Origin: DOZZ01 sp963792655
GTDB lineage: Bacteria > Acidobacteriota > Terriglobia > Bryobacterales > Bryobacteraceae
DNA: 64,000 nucleotides
Direction: 5' to 3'
NCBI GenBank assembly: GCA_963792655.1
Contig: CAWBWU010000001.1
Location: 682,001 to 746,000, forward strand
Part shown: in pieces, positions 56,576 to 64,000 of the stretch
How positions within the stretch are numbered: the first letter of the stretch is position 1
Layout: every line of letters begins with the position of its first letter
Notes under the pieces: generated by a model
Told to the model about the DNA's origin: nothing
The model's database searches: none
Seen by the model: the letters and a program-made list of their open reading frames with translations, nothing else
Made by a program: the position numbers and the translations under genes

Positions 56576-56909
56576 ATGCTGGACCAGGTAGGCCAAAGGC
56601 TGGAGCGGTATATGGATCTGCTCAGCGCGCGTCAGAAGTTGGTCGCGTCGAACATCGCGAATCTGGATACGCCGGGGTATCAGACCCGGGACATCGACTT
56701 CCAGGGTGAACTGCAGAGCGCCATGTCAGGCGCACCGCACGCGATCGAGATCAGCGGATTGAAAGACGCGCAACGACGGCAACAACGTGAGCCTCGACCG
56801 CGAGTCGCGCCTGCTGGCCGAAAATGCGCTGCGCTTCAGCGTCGCTTCGCAGTTGGTGAAGGGCGAGATTCGTTCCATCCGGTCGGCCATTCAGGAAGGC
56901 AAATCATGA
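56576..56909 (+). CDS. flgB: Flagellar basal-body rod protein FlgB, frameshifted
   Basis: About 110 residues after ignoring one surplus base near 56765-56771. MLDQVGQRLERYMDLLSARQ, LVASNIANLDTPGYQTRDID is the conserved rod-protein N-terminus. The second frame gives RNDGNNVSLDRESRLLAENALRF and ends EIRSIRSAIQEGKS. Proximal rod subunit exported by the flagellar type III system. Its TGA overlaps the ATG of flgC. Confidence 0.9.
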
Positions 56910-57343
56910 GTCTCTTTTCCGCAATCTCCGTCAGCGCGTCGGGCATGGAAGCGCAGCGCACCCGCGCCGAACTGCTTACCGAAAACCTCGCCAACTCGGA
57001 GACGACGCGCACGCCGGGCGGCGGCCCCTACCGGCGCAAGGACGCGGTGTTCACGTCGCAGGGCGTCGATTCGCCGTTCCAAAGCATCTTCGCTTCCGAA
57101 CTGAGCGGCGGCGCGCCCGGCGTACAAGTCAGCGAAGTCACGGTGGACGATGGACCGCCCGATATGCGCTACCAGCCGGGCCACCCCGACGCGAACGCCG
57201 ACGGCTACGTCGCATTCCCCAGGATTCACCCTGCCGAAGACATGGTGGACCTGATGGGCGCCGCGCGGTCTTACCAGGCCAATGTCGCGGCCATCTCGTC
57301 GGTCAAGGACATGATCCAGAAGTCGATCGACCTCTTCCGCTAA
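56906..57343 (+). CDS. flgC: Flagellar basal-body rod protein FlgC
   Basis: 145 residues. MSLFSAISVSASGMEAQRTR, AELLTENLANSETTRTPGGG is the FlgC start, ANADGYVAFPRIHPAEDMVD the conserved middle, and MGAARSYQANVAAISSVKDM, IQKSIDLFR the rod-protein C-terminal helix. ATGA overlap with flgB. Note that the frame is open upstream only because flgB carries the frameshift. Confidence 0.95.
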   Translation: MSLFSAISVSASGMEAQRTRAELLTENLANSETTRTPGGGPYRRKDAVFTSQGVDSPFQSIFASELSGGAPGVQVSEVTVDDGPPDMRYQPGHPDANADGYVAFPRIHPAEDMVDLMGAARSYQANVAAISSVKDMIQKSIDLFR

Positions 57344-57347
57344 CGCC

Positions 57348-57638
57348 ATGACCGCGCCGATCACGCAGATACCCTCCATCCAACTTCCGGACGGTCCGGG
57401 CTTTCTCTCATCAAAGCCAGGAGAATTTCAGTCCGTTCTGAACACTGCAATTCAAGCAGTCGAAAGTAGTCACACGGAGGCACAGACAGCGGTCAATCAG
57501 TTCCTGACGGGCGAAACCGAGGATTTGCACAAAGTGGCATTGGCCGGGCAGCGCGCGGAGCTTACGTCCGAGCTGTTTCTGCAGGTGCGCAACAAGGTGA
57601 TCTCGGCCTATCAGGAAATCATGCGCATGCAGATGTAG
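57348..57638 (+). CDS. fliE: Flagellar hook-basal body complex protein FliE
   Basis: 96 residues, the usual FliE size. The C-terminal half ETEDLHKVALAGQRAELTSE, LFLQVRNKVISAYQEIMRMQM is the conserved FliE domain that links the MS ring to the rod. It lies 4 bases after flgC and 31 before fliF. Confidence 0.95.
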   Translation: MTAPITQIPSIQLPDGPGFLSSKPGEFQSVLNTAIQAVESSHTEAQTAVNQFLTGETEDLHKVALAGQRAELTSELFLQVRNKVISAYQEIMRMQM

Positions 57639-57669
57639 CTGATTCGGAACCGTTCAGTCCCAGCCCCGC

Positions 57670-59356
57670 ATGGAGCAAATCCGTAAATTGATCTCGGCGC
57701 TTTCCATGCGCCAACGCGTCACCATCATTGCGGCCGCGCTCGCGGTCATCGGCCTCTTTTACGCACTGATTCACTGGCGCAAAGAAAGCGATTTCAAGCC
57801 GCTCTATGCAGCGCTCGCGCCCGAAGATGCGGCCGCCGTAATTGAAAAGCTCAAAGCGGCGGGCGTGGAATACCGGCTTTCAGAGAACGGGTCCGCGGTG
57901 CTCGCGCCATCGGCCCGCGTGCCTGAACTGCGTCTGCAACTTGCCGCCGCAGGTGTGCCCCACAGCGGGCGCATTGGCTACGAACTATTCGACAAGAATA
58001 ACTTCGGCGCAACAGACTTCGCCGAGCAAATTAACTATCACCGGGCGCTCGAAGGCGAGCTCGAACGGTCGATCGCCGCCGTCGATTCCGTGGAACAGGC
58101 GCGCGTGCATATTTCGTTCCCCAAAGACTCCGTCTTCCTCGAATCGCGTCAGCCCGCGAAAGCCAGCGTGATGTTGCGCCTGCGGCCGGGCGCGCGCCTC
58201 TCCGGTCAGAACATTCAGGCTGTAACGAACCTTGTCGCAAGCGCGGTCGAGGGGCTCGCGCCCGAAGCCGTATCGGTGATGGACGTTCGCGGCAACTTGC
58301 TGAACCGGCCGCGCAAGGCGGGCTCTCCTGACGACCCGATGCCATCCGACGCCGGCATTGAATACCGCCAGAAGATCGAGAACGATTTGTTGACCAAGGT
58401 CAACGCGCAACTGGAACCGCTGCTTGGCGCGGAGAAGTATCGCGCGGCCGTGTCTGTGGAATGCGATCTTTCGAGCGGCGAGCAAAGCGAAGAGACGCTC
58501 GATCCCACGAAGTCGGCCATGCTGACATCGCAGAAGACCGAAGAGTCGACCGGGACCGCGCAATCGGGCGGCGTTCCGGGAACCGCATCGACGCTTCCGC
58601 GGCCTACCGGACGTGCGGCCGGAAGCAGCGGCGGTATGACGCGCCGCACCGAAAACATCACGTATCAGACTACCCGCGTGGTTCGCAAAATGCGTTTGCC
58701 GCAGGGCGCGGTGAAGAGAGTCTCGCTTTCAGTGCTGCTCGATCATTCCTTGCGCTACGAAGGGCAGGGTAAGGCGCGCAAAGCAGTGCTCACTGCCACC
58801 CACACCCGAGAAAATCAAGGTGCTGCACGAGTTGCTCGCGGGCGTGATCGGCTTCTCGCAAGAGCGGGGCGACCAGATCATCATCGAGACGTTGCCGTTC
58901 GAAAACACTACGTCCAACCTGGAGGCGCCGCCCGCCGCACCCGCAACCGACGCCGCGAATCCACGTCTGCCGCGCTGGCTTGCGCCGCTGGTGGAACAGC
59001 CGAAGCTCCTGGCCATTGCTGGCGTCGCGGTCTTTGTTGTGTTCCTGATGCTTGCGGCAGCGGCATACTTCCTGTTTTCAAAGCGCAGGAAGAAGACTGC
59101 GACCACACCGGCTGCTCTCAAGGGCGGCGTCGCGGCACTCCCCGGTTCGCCGGCTCCGGACAGCGTAGCCGATGCTCTCGCTCTTCAGCAGAAGGAAGAC
59201 CAGGAATTGCTCAACGATTTGCGCATCCCTGTTGCTGCCTCGCGCAAAGCCGAAGCTCTGATTCGCAACATCCGCGAGAATGCGAGCAAAGACTCGTCGA
59301 GCCTCGCGAACGTGGTGCGCACCTGGCTGCAAGAGCCGGACGGAAACGGAGCCTGA
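57670..59356 (+). CDS. fliF: Flagellar MS-ring protein FliF, frameshifted
   Basis: About 561 residues with one extra base near 58793-58796. An N-terminal membrane helix (VTIIAAALAVIGLFYALIHW) precedes the ring-building YscJ/FliF domains (about 40-230, GRIGYELFDKNNFGATDFAE, ARVHISFPKDSVFLE). A disordered region (about 285-335) follows, then the second half continuing KVLHELLAGVIGFSQERGDQ. A second helix is near 440 (LLAIAGVAVFVVFLMLAAAA), and the C-terminal tail binds FliG. FliF forms the MS ring in the inner membrane. Confidence 0.93.
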
Positions 59357-59359
59357 TCG

Positions 59360-60388
59360 TTGAACTCCGCCTACGCCGCGCCCACGCCCATCCCGAGTCT
59401 GCGCAAAGCCGCGATTCTGCTGATCACTTTGGGCGATCAGGCGAGCGCCGAAGTGATCCGCCAGTTGTCGGAGGAAGAAGTACAGCGCGTCACGCACGAG
59501 ATTGCGCGCGTCAGTTCGGTTACCGCCGATCAGACCGATGTAGTGCTCGAAGAGTTCCACCAGATGTCGACCGCGCGCGAGTACGTCATCAAGGGCGGCG
59601 TCGACTATGCGAAGCGCATGCTGGTGAGCGCTTACGGATCTGAGCTTGCGAAAAAGTTAATCGACCGCATGGTCAAGGCGCTGGGGCAGGGCATGGGCAC
59701 GTTCGACGTGCTGCACAAGGCAGACCCGCAGCAGCTTGCAAAGTTTATTCATAGCGAACACCCGCAGACCGTGGCGTTGATCCTTTCGCATCTGAATCCG
59801 TCGCAGGCGGCCGCGCTGCTGATCTCATTGCCTGCCGATTTGCGCGCGGACGTGGCGTTGCGCATGGCGAACCTCGATCAGATTTCGCCTGAAGTGATCA
59901 ACAAGATCGCAGCGGTGATCGGTCAGAAGATCCAGGTCCAGGGCGAATTCAGCCGCGAGTCTTACGGCGGTGTGCGCGCTGTTGCCGAGATGCTGAACCG
60001 GCTCGACAGCGGAAGCAGCAAAGAGATGCTGGACGTCATCGAACCTCAGAATGCCGAACTGGTGGAGAACATTCGCCACCTGATGTTCATGTTCGAAGAC
60101 CTGGTTTCGATCGACGTGACCGGGATGAAAGCGTTGATGGACAAGGTCGACCGCAAAGTGCTCACGGTCGCGCTCAAGGGCACCAGCGATCAGTTGCGCG
60201 GCCACTTCATTCAGTGTCTTTCGCAGCGCAGCGCCGACATGCTGCGCGAAGAGATGGAAGTGATCGGGCCGGTGAAAATCAAAGACGTCGAAGCGGCGCA
60301 GCAGCAGATTATCGTGCTGGTGCGGCAGCTTGAAACCGAAGGGATCATCAGCTTGAAAGGCGCTACTGGCGAACAGTACGTAACCTGA
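59360..60388 (+). CDS. fliG: Flagellar motor switch protein FliG
   Basis: 342 residues from a TTG. Domains: N (about 10-110, LRKAAILLITLGDQASAEVI) that binds FliF, M with the EHPQTVALILSHL motif (about 130-200), and C (about 230-335) with charged residues that meet the stator (LVSIDVTGMKALMDKVDRK). FliG transmits torque and switches rotation. Four bases separate it from fliF, and its stop shares a base with the ATG of fliH. Confidence 0.96.
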   Translation: MNSAYAAPTPIPSLRKAAILLITLGDQASAEVIRQLSEEEVQRVTHEIARVSSVTADQTDVVLEEFHQMSTAREYVIKGGVDYAKRMLVSAYGSELAKKLIDRMVKALGQGMGTFDVLHKADPQQLAKFIHSEHPQTVALILSHLNPSQAAALLISLPADLRADVALRMANLDQISPEVINKIAAVIGQKIQVQGEFSRESYGGVRAVAEMLNRLDSGSSKEMLDVIEPQNAELVENIRHLMFMFEDLVSIDVTGMKALMDKVDRKVLTVALKGTSDQLRGHFIQCLSQRSADMLREEMEVIGPVKIKDVEAAQQQIIVLVRQLETEGIISLKGATGEQYVT

Positions 60389-61041
60389 TGAACTCGCGCA
60401 TCATCACCCAAAAAGACCAGCAGCGCGCGGCGGCCGTGACCTGGGCTCCGGCCGGATTGCACTTGCCCGCGACTCACGGCGCCACGCCGAACGACACCGC
60501 GGAGTTGAATGCACTGCGCAGCCGGGTGGAGCACCTGGAGCGGGAACTCAACTACCGCGTAGCCGAGGCGCGCCAAGCCGGACGCGCGGAAGGCGAAGCG
60601 CAGGGGCGAGCGGCGGCATCGGCGGCGCTGCAGCCGGTGATCGAGCGCGCGGCAAATGCAGTGCGGGATTTGGCCGAAGTGGGATCGCGATTGCGCCGGA
60701 ACGCCGCGGCGGACCTGGTGGAACTGACCGTCGCCATCGCGCGCCGTGTGCTGCACCGCGAGTGCAGCGTCGATACATGTGCGCTCGAAGGTCTGGTGCA
60801 AGCCGCTCTCGACCGTCTCGACCGGCAGGAGATTCATCGCGTTCTGGTTCATCCCTCGCAGGCGCCTGCTATCCGTCAGGCGATTGCTGCCGTGTCCAGC
60901 CGCACGATCGATGTTGTCGAAGCTTCATCGGCGGAACCAGGCGCGCTGCTCTTCGAAACCAGCCGCGGCAAGCTGGACGCCGGTATCGAAACGCAACTGC
61001 GTGAGATTCACCGCGGCCTCGCCGACCGGGTGAACCGATGA
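60388..61041 (+). CDS. fliH: Flagellar assembly protein FliH
   Basis: 217 residues. The central helical region has charged heptads (ELNALRSRVEHLERELNYRV) and small-residue repeats (AGRAEGEAQGRAAASAA), as in FliH/YscL. The C-terminal domain VELTVAIARRVLHRECSVDT matches the V/A-type ATPase subunit-E-like fold. FliH regulates the export ATPase FliI, encoded next with an ATGA overlap. Confidence 0.88.
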   Translation: MNSRIITQKDQQRAAAVTWAPAGLHLPATHGATPNDTAELNALRSRVEHLERELNYRVAEARQAGRAEGEAQGRAAASAALQPVIERAANAVRDLAEVGSRLRRNAAADLVELTVAIARRVLHRECSVDTCALEGLVQAALDRLDRQEIHRVLVHPSQAPAIRQAIAAVSSRTIDVVEASSAEPGALLFETSRGKLDAGIETQLREIHRGLADRVNR

Positions 61042-62355
61042 TCGCGTTCGATGTGAAGGAGCAATTGCGCGCGCTCGAGCGCATCGACCCACTCGTCTCT
61101 ATCGGCGAAGTGACGGAACTGGTGGGGCTCGTCATTGAGTCGATCGGCCCCACAGTCGCGATCGGCGACTTTTGCGAAGTGCGCACCAGCAGTGGCCGCA
61201 GCATCCGCACCCAGACCATCGGCTTTCGCAATGGCCGCGTGCTCTCAATGCCGCTGGAAGAAACAGACGGCTTGCGGCTCGGTGATGCTGTGATTGCGCG
61301 TCCCGGTGAAGCAACGGTTCCGGTGGGGCCTCAAGTCGCTTGGCCGCGTGATCGATGGCTTCGGCAATGTGCTTGAGGGCCCGCCGATCGAAGCTGACGC
61401 GCACTATAGCTTGTACCAGGAAGCCACAAGCCCGCTCGATCGCGAACACATTACGGAGCCGCTGGTGACGGGCGTTCGGGCTATTGACGGGCTGCTGACC
61501 TGCGGCAAAGGCCAGCGCATGGGCGTCTTCGGCGGCAGTGGTGTAGGCAAGAGCACGCTGCTCGGAGCCATGGCGCGGCATAGTTCAGCCGACGTCAACG
61601 TCATCGCGCTGATCGGAGAACGCAATCGCGAAGTGCGTGGCTTTCTCGAACAGGAGATGGGACCTGAAGGGCGCGCCCGTTCCGTGGTTGTTGTTGCAAC
61701 ATCGGACCGGCCCGCCTTACTGCGAGTGCGCGCGTGCTTCGTTGCGCTCGCCGTCGCCGAGTACTTTCGCGATCAGGGCAAGAGCGTGCTGCTGGTGATG
61801 GATTCGGTTACGCGGCTCGCGATGGCGCAGCGCGAGATCGGCCTGGCTGCCGGTGAACCCCCGAGCCAGAAGGGCTACACGCCCTCGGTGTTTAACCTGT
61901 TGCCCAAGATTTGCGAGCGCGCCGGCAACTTCAAGAACGGCTCCATCACCGCCTTCTTCACCGTGTTGGTGGAAGGCGATGACTTCAATGAGCCGATCTG
62001 CGATGCGGTGCGCGCCATTCTGGACGGCCACATCATCCTGTCGCGCGACCTGGGTGCGGCGGGGCACTACCCGGCTATTCAGGTGCTCGATTCCGTGAGC
62101 CGCGTGCAGTCGCACATCGCCACGTCCGACCAGATGCAGCATGCGCGCAAGATGCGCGAAGCCCTGGCTGCGTACCGTTCGGCCGAAGATCTGATCCGGC
62201 TCGGTGCTTATGCGTCGGGATCGAACGCGCAACTTGATGCGACCATTCGCAGCCGCGCCGGAATGCTCAAGTACCTTCAGCAGGATGCGAAGTATTCGGC
62301 GCCGCTCAACGAAACACTGACAGGCCTGCGCGAGATCGCGGGCCAGTTACCTTAA
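61038..62355 (+). CDS. fliI: Flagellar export ATPase FliI, frameshifted
   Basis: About 438 residues after removal of one extra base near 61328-61331. An N-terminal beta-barrel (IGEVTELVGLVIESIGPTV, GDFCEVRT) is followed by the ATPase core: LGRVIDGFGNVLEGPP, Walker A GGSGVGKSTLLGAM, LIGERNREVRGFLEQ, Walker B VLLVMDSVTRLAMAQRE, LAAGEPPSQKGYTPSVF, and HARKMREALAAYRSAEDLIR. It powers unfolding and export of flagellar proteins. Confidence 0.94.
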
Positions 62356-62359
62356 TGCG

Positions 62360-62794
62360 GTGAAGAAGTTTCACTTCAGCCTGGAACGCGTGCTGGCGTG
62401 GCGGCGCATCCAATCACAACTGGAATCGGCCGCGCTGACGAAACTGCGCAGCGAACGCGATGCACTGCAGGAACAACGCCGCCTGCTGCGGCAACAGCAG
62501 AACGAAGCGCGCGCGGTGTGCGGCGCGGGCCGCTTCAGCGCGGCTGAAATGTATACGCTCGCCGCGTACCAGCGCCGGTGCGAGCAACTTGACGCGGCCA
62601 TGCAGGCGCAAGCGCGAGCGCTCGAAACACGCATCACTGCGCAGCAGCAGCGTGTTGTCGAGGCGGACCGCAAAGTAGAACTGTTGGCCACCTTGCGCGA
62701 GCAAAAGCACACCATTTGGGAACACGAAGCGGCCGCCGCACAGGAAGCGTTCGCCGCCGAAGCATTCCTGTGCCGCTGGACCGCCGCGCGGTAG
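62360..62794 (+). CDS. fliJ: Flagellar export protein FliJ
   Basis: 144 residues from a GTG, an almost entirely alpha-helical antiparallel coiled coil (KFHFSLERVLAWRRIQSQLE at the start; EADRKVELLATLREQKHTIW near the end). FliJ is the central stalk of the FliI ring and escorts chaperones. It lies four bases after fliI. This is the last flagellar gene seen before the tRNA. Confidence 0.88.
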   Translation: MKKFHFSLERVLAWRRIQSQLESAALTKLRSERDALQEQRRLLRQQQNEARAVCGAGRFSAAEMYTLAAYQRRCEQLDAAMQAQARALETRITAQQQRVVEADRKVELLATLREQKHTIWEHEAAAAQEAFAAEAFLCRWTAAR

Positions 62795-62813
62795 AATTGG
62801 CTAACGTCCGCAC

Positions 62814-62890
62814 GGGCACGTAGCTCAGCTGGATAGAGCATCTGCCTTCTAAGCAGAGGGTCGCAGGTTCGAGTCCTGCCGTGCCTACCA
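62814..62890 (+). tRNA. tRNA-Arg (anticodon TCT)
   Basis: A 77-base cloverleaf. The acceptor GGGCACG pairs with CGTGCCT (first pair G-T). The D-arm is in TAGCTCAGCTGGATAGAGC, the anticodon stem CTGCC/GGCAG-like arms enclose loop CTTCTAA (anticodon TCT), and the T-arm GCAGGTTCGAGTCCTGC ends with discriminator A and an encoded CCA. It reads AGA/AGG arginine codons. The next ORF begins at the base after CCA. Confidence 0.96.
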
Positions 62891-63373
62891 ATGAAATCAG
62901 CTAATTACATCGGTTGTCAGCCTATGGCTGGAGATCCTTTTGAAAGCGTAAGAATATCTCTGAGTTTGGAAACACTCGCGTTGACACCGGAAGAGTTGAC
63001 CGCACATCTGGGCATTCTGCCTGACCGAACTCACCGCAGGGGGGACCGACGACGCTATGTAAACCAGACTTGGAATCACAACGGCTGGTCTATTGCTGTT
63101 GCTGTCACTTCCCGCCAGTACCCGGGTTTCACTACGTGGGAGTTATTGCCCCTAGCTGAAGATCTCTTCGCCGTTAAGATACAGCCGGCGGTGCGTAAAT
63201 TCAGCAGCATAGAATCCGGAGATGTACAAAGAAGTCTCATTGTCGCTTTAACTGTTGATTATGTTCCTGGGATACGTTTCAGCCCACATTTCCTGGACTT
63301 AGCGGGAAAGCTGGGCTGCACGTTGCAAGTAGATTTGGCCCTTTGCAGTTCAGAGTCCGATGTCGTTGACTAG
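62891..63373 (+). CDS. DUF4279-like protein of unknown function
   Basis: 160 residues from an ATG directly after the tRNA CCA; an ATG at 62924 is an equally possible start. SVRISLSLETLALTPEELTA, HLGILPDRTHRRGDRRRY matches the N-terminal pattern of DUF4279 (small proteins of unknown role, sometimes in toxin-immunity settings). Base composition is clearly more AT-rich than the flagellar genes, suggesting acquisition next to the tRNA. Confidence in the gene is good, in the family moderate. Confidence 0.7.
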   Translation: MKSANYIGCQPMAGDPFESVRISLSLETLALTPEELTAHLGILPDRTHRRGDRRRYVNQTWNHNGWSIAVAVTSRQYPGFTTWELLPLAEDLFAVKIQPAVRKFSSIESGDVQRSLIVALTVDYVPGIRFSPHFLDLAGKLGCTLQVDLALCSSESDVVD

Positions 63374-63407
63374 CGTGGCGGCTTCGGCCCTAGGATGATC
63401 TCCTGCT

Positions 63408-63839
63408 ATGAAACACGCCAAACTTCGGTCCATAGCGCATAACCTTGCGGACTCGTTCGCCAGCGGGATGGGTTTTCCCATCGGCTATTACGTAACGGAT
63501 GTTTTTGGAGAGGCACAAAAAGCCCCCGGCCGTTTCATAACAGCTGATTTCCTCAAAGGAGATCTTGTCGCCGGATCCGCTTCCTTGTCGCTCGCGAGAG
63601 CAGTTCGTCTTTATAGCGATGCGCTAGTGAGTATATCCGCCAAGCACGGCGTTTCCGTTCAGGACTTCCGAATGCTCATCGCTCGGTTTTCTACGTCAGG
63701 ATCACAACCAACGGTGCTCATCACAATCGAAGACAGTCAAGGACGCAGATCCACAGATGAGTACGTAGGCATTCCTTTACGGCATATAAAGACGGTGGAC
63801 GGTGCTGGTAGAATTCGGACCCTGCGTAAACCGAAGTAA
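63408..63839 (+). CDS. Hypothetical protein
   Basis: 143 residues, MKHAKLRSIAHNLADSFASG to the basic end RTLRKPK. No family is recognised and there is no signal peptide or membrane segment. Composition and codon use are AT-richer like the preceding gene, from which it is separated by 34 bases. The two may have arrived together. Confidence 0.6.
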   Translation: MKHAKLRSIAHNLADSFASGMGFPIGYYVTDVFGEAQKAPGRFITADFLKGDLVAGSASLSLARAVRLYSDALVSISAKHGVSVQDFRMLIARFSTSGSQPTVLITIEDSQGRRSTDEYVGIPLRHIKTVDGAGRIRTLRKPK

Positions 63840-63933
63840 TTCGGTGCGAGACAAAACAATTCTGGTTTTCCGTACTCATTCACCACTACCCACAGCAACA
63901 CGCCGCCCCCGTTCCTAAGCGCCGCCCCCACCA

Positions 63934-63958
63934 CGAGCCGCGCGCGTGAGCAAGCGGA
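63934..63958 (-). repeat. Dispersed intergenic repeat, family 2, copy 2
   Basis: Read on the minus strand, TCCGCTTGCTCACGCGCGCG followed by GCTCG matches 54915-54939 at 22 of 25 positions. It lies in the G/C-rich intergenic DNA at the end of the window. Confidence 0.5.
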
Positions 63959-63986
63959 CGCCCAAGCGCTGCGTTAATTTACGAGC

Positions 63987-64000
63987 ATGAAAAGGAACAA
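63987..64000 (+). CDS. Possible start of a further gene, cut by the window edge
   Basis: ATGAAAAGGAAC begins here and is open to the edge. Only four codons are visible, so this is a guess based on the basic N-terminus typical of secreted proteins. Confidence 0.2.

Noticed and set aside
9865..62355. Genome-wide programmed +1 frameshifting as explanation for the many +1 indels
   Set aside because: The sites share no slippery codon or stimulator, one gene has also two deletions, and four shifts in one gene (nadA) are not credible as recoding. Error is simpler.
1..64000. Selenocysteine machinery (selA, selB, selD, tRNA-Sec) to support the selenoprotein
   Set aside because: I looked and found none in the window. 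It must be elsewhere in the genome if the Sec reading is correct.

Overview
The window looks like a stretch of a high-GC acidobacterial chromosome, most likely order Bryobacterales (Solibacter/Bryobacter relatives). The grounds are family content: two tandem secreted subtilases ending in the Solibacter-type C-terminal domain (TIGR03437), a DUF1800/DUF1501 pair, an FG-GAP protein, a ThuA protein, a PEP-CTERM protein, a PQQ dehydrogenase fused to cytochrome c, and many small secreted proteins. This is inference from family content; no rRNA gene is present.

Layout. 1-6.6 kb: the 5' part of an RlmD/TrmA-type rRNA methyltransferase (minus), trpS, a DUF2306 membrane protein, a penicillin-acylase-family hydrolase, a CorC/HlyC-type transporter and an AI-2E-family exporter. 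6.7-16 kb: the DUF1800/DUF1501 pair, a YqiA-like hydrolase, a b-type cytochrome with a sulfite-oxidase-fold molybdoenzyme, a PduO-type cobalamin adenosyltransferase, a response regulator, an SH3 lipoprotein, a creatininase-family protein and a DECR2-like SDR. 16-21 kb: bamA and skp/ompH (outer-membrane assembly), a secreted Tyr/Pro/Gly-rich protein and a Nudix hydrolase. 21-27.3 kb: a SufU/IscU scaffold, a quinoprotein dehydrogenase, a CE1 esterase, a class-III aminotransferase, a gutted Gfo/Idh gene, a helix-hairpin-helix protein and ssb. 27.3-32 kb: an ATP-grasp ligase and a radical-SAM/B12 protein, then nadA and moaA. 32-41.3 kb: the PEP-CTERM protein, DUF2721, a LolA-like protein and the two subtilases. 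41.4-48.9 kb: a CPBP protease, the FG-GAP protein, two acyltransferase-like membrane proteins, ThuA and a seven-repeat propeller. 48.9-54.7 kb: a porin/PBP-like/adenylate-cyclase operon, pirin and dnaB. 55-62.8 kb: flagellar cluster fliD / flgBC-fliEFGHIJ. 62.8 kb to the end: tRNA-Arg(TCT) followed by two more AT-rich hypothetical genes.

The most striking find is at 28.5 kb. The radical-SAM gene reads in frame through a TGA as C-U-A-E-P and ends at a second TGA that overlaps the ATG of the ATP-grasp gene. A perfect 6-bp hairpin with a GGC loop sits 14 nt after the first TGA, where a bacterial SECIS should be. It is very probably a CUAEP-tail radical-SAM selenoprotein coupled to an L-amino-acid-ligase-like ATP-grasp enzyme.

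Sequence quality: at least 18 single-base indels, almost all +1, interrupt otherwise well-conserved genes (bamA, nadA, moaA, flgB, fliF, fliI, the PQQ dehydrogenase, a subtilase, the SDR, the ATP-grasp gene). I annotate these as single genes with a frameshift and regard assembly or sequencing error as the likeliest cause. Dispersed palindromic intergenic repeats (two families) and a good FliA-type promoter in front of fliD were also found.
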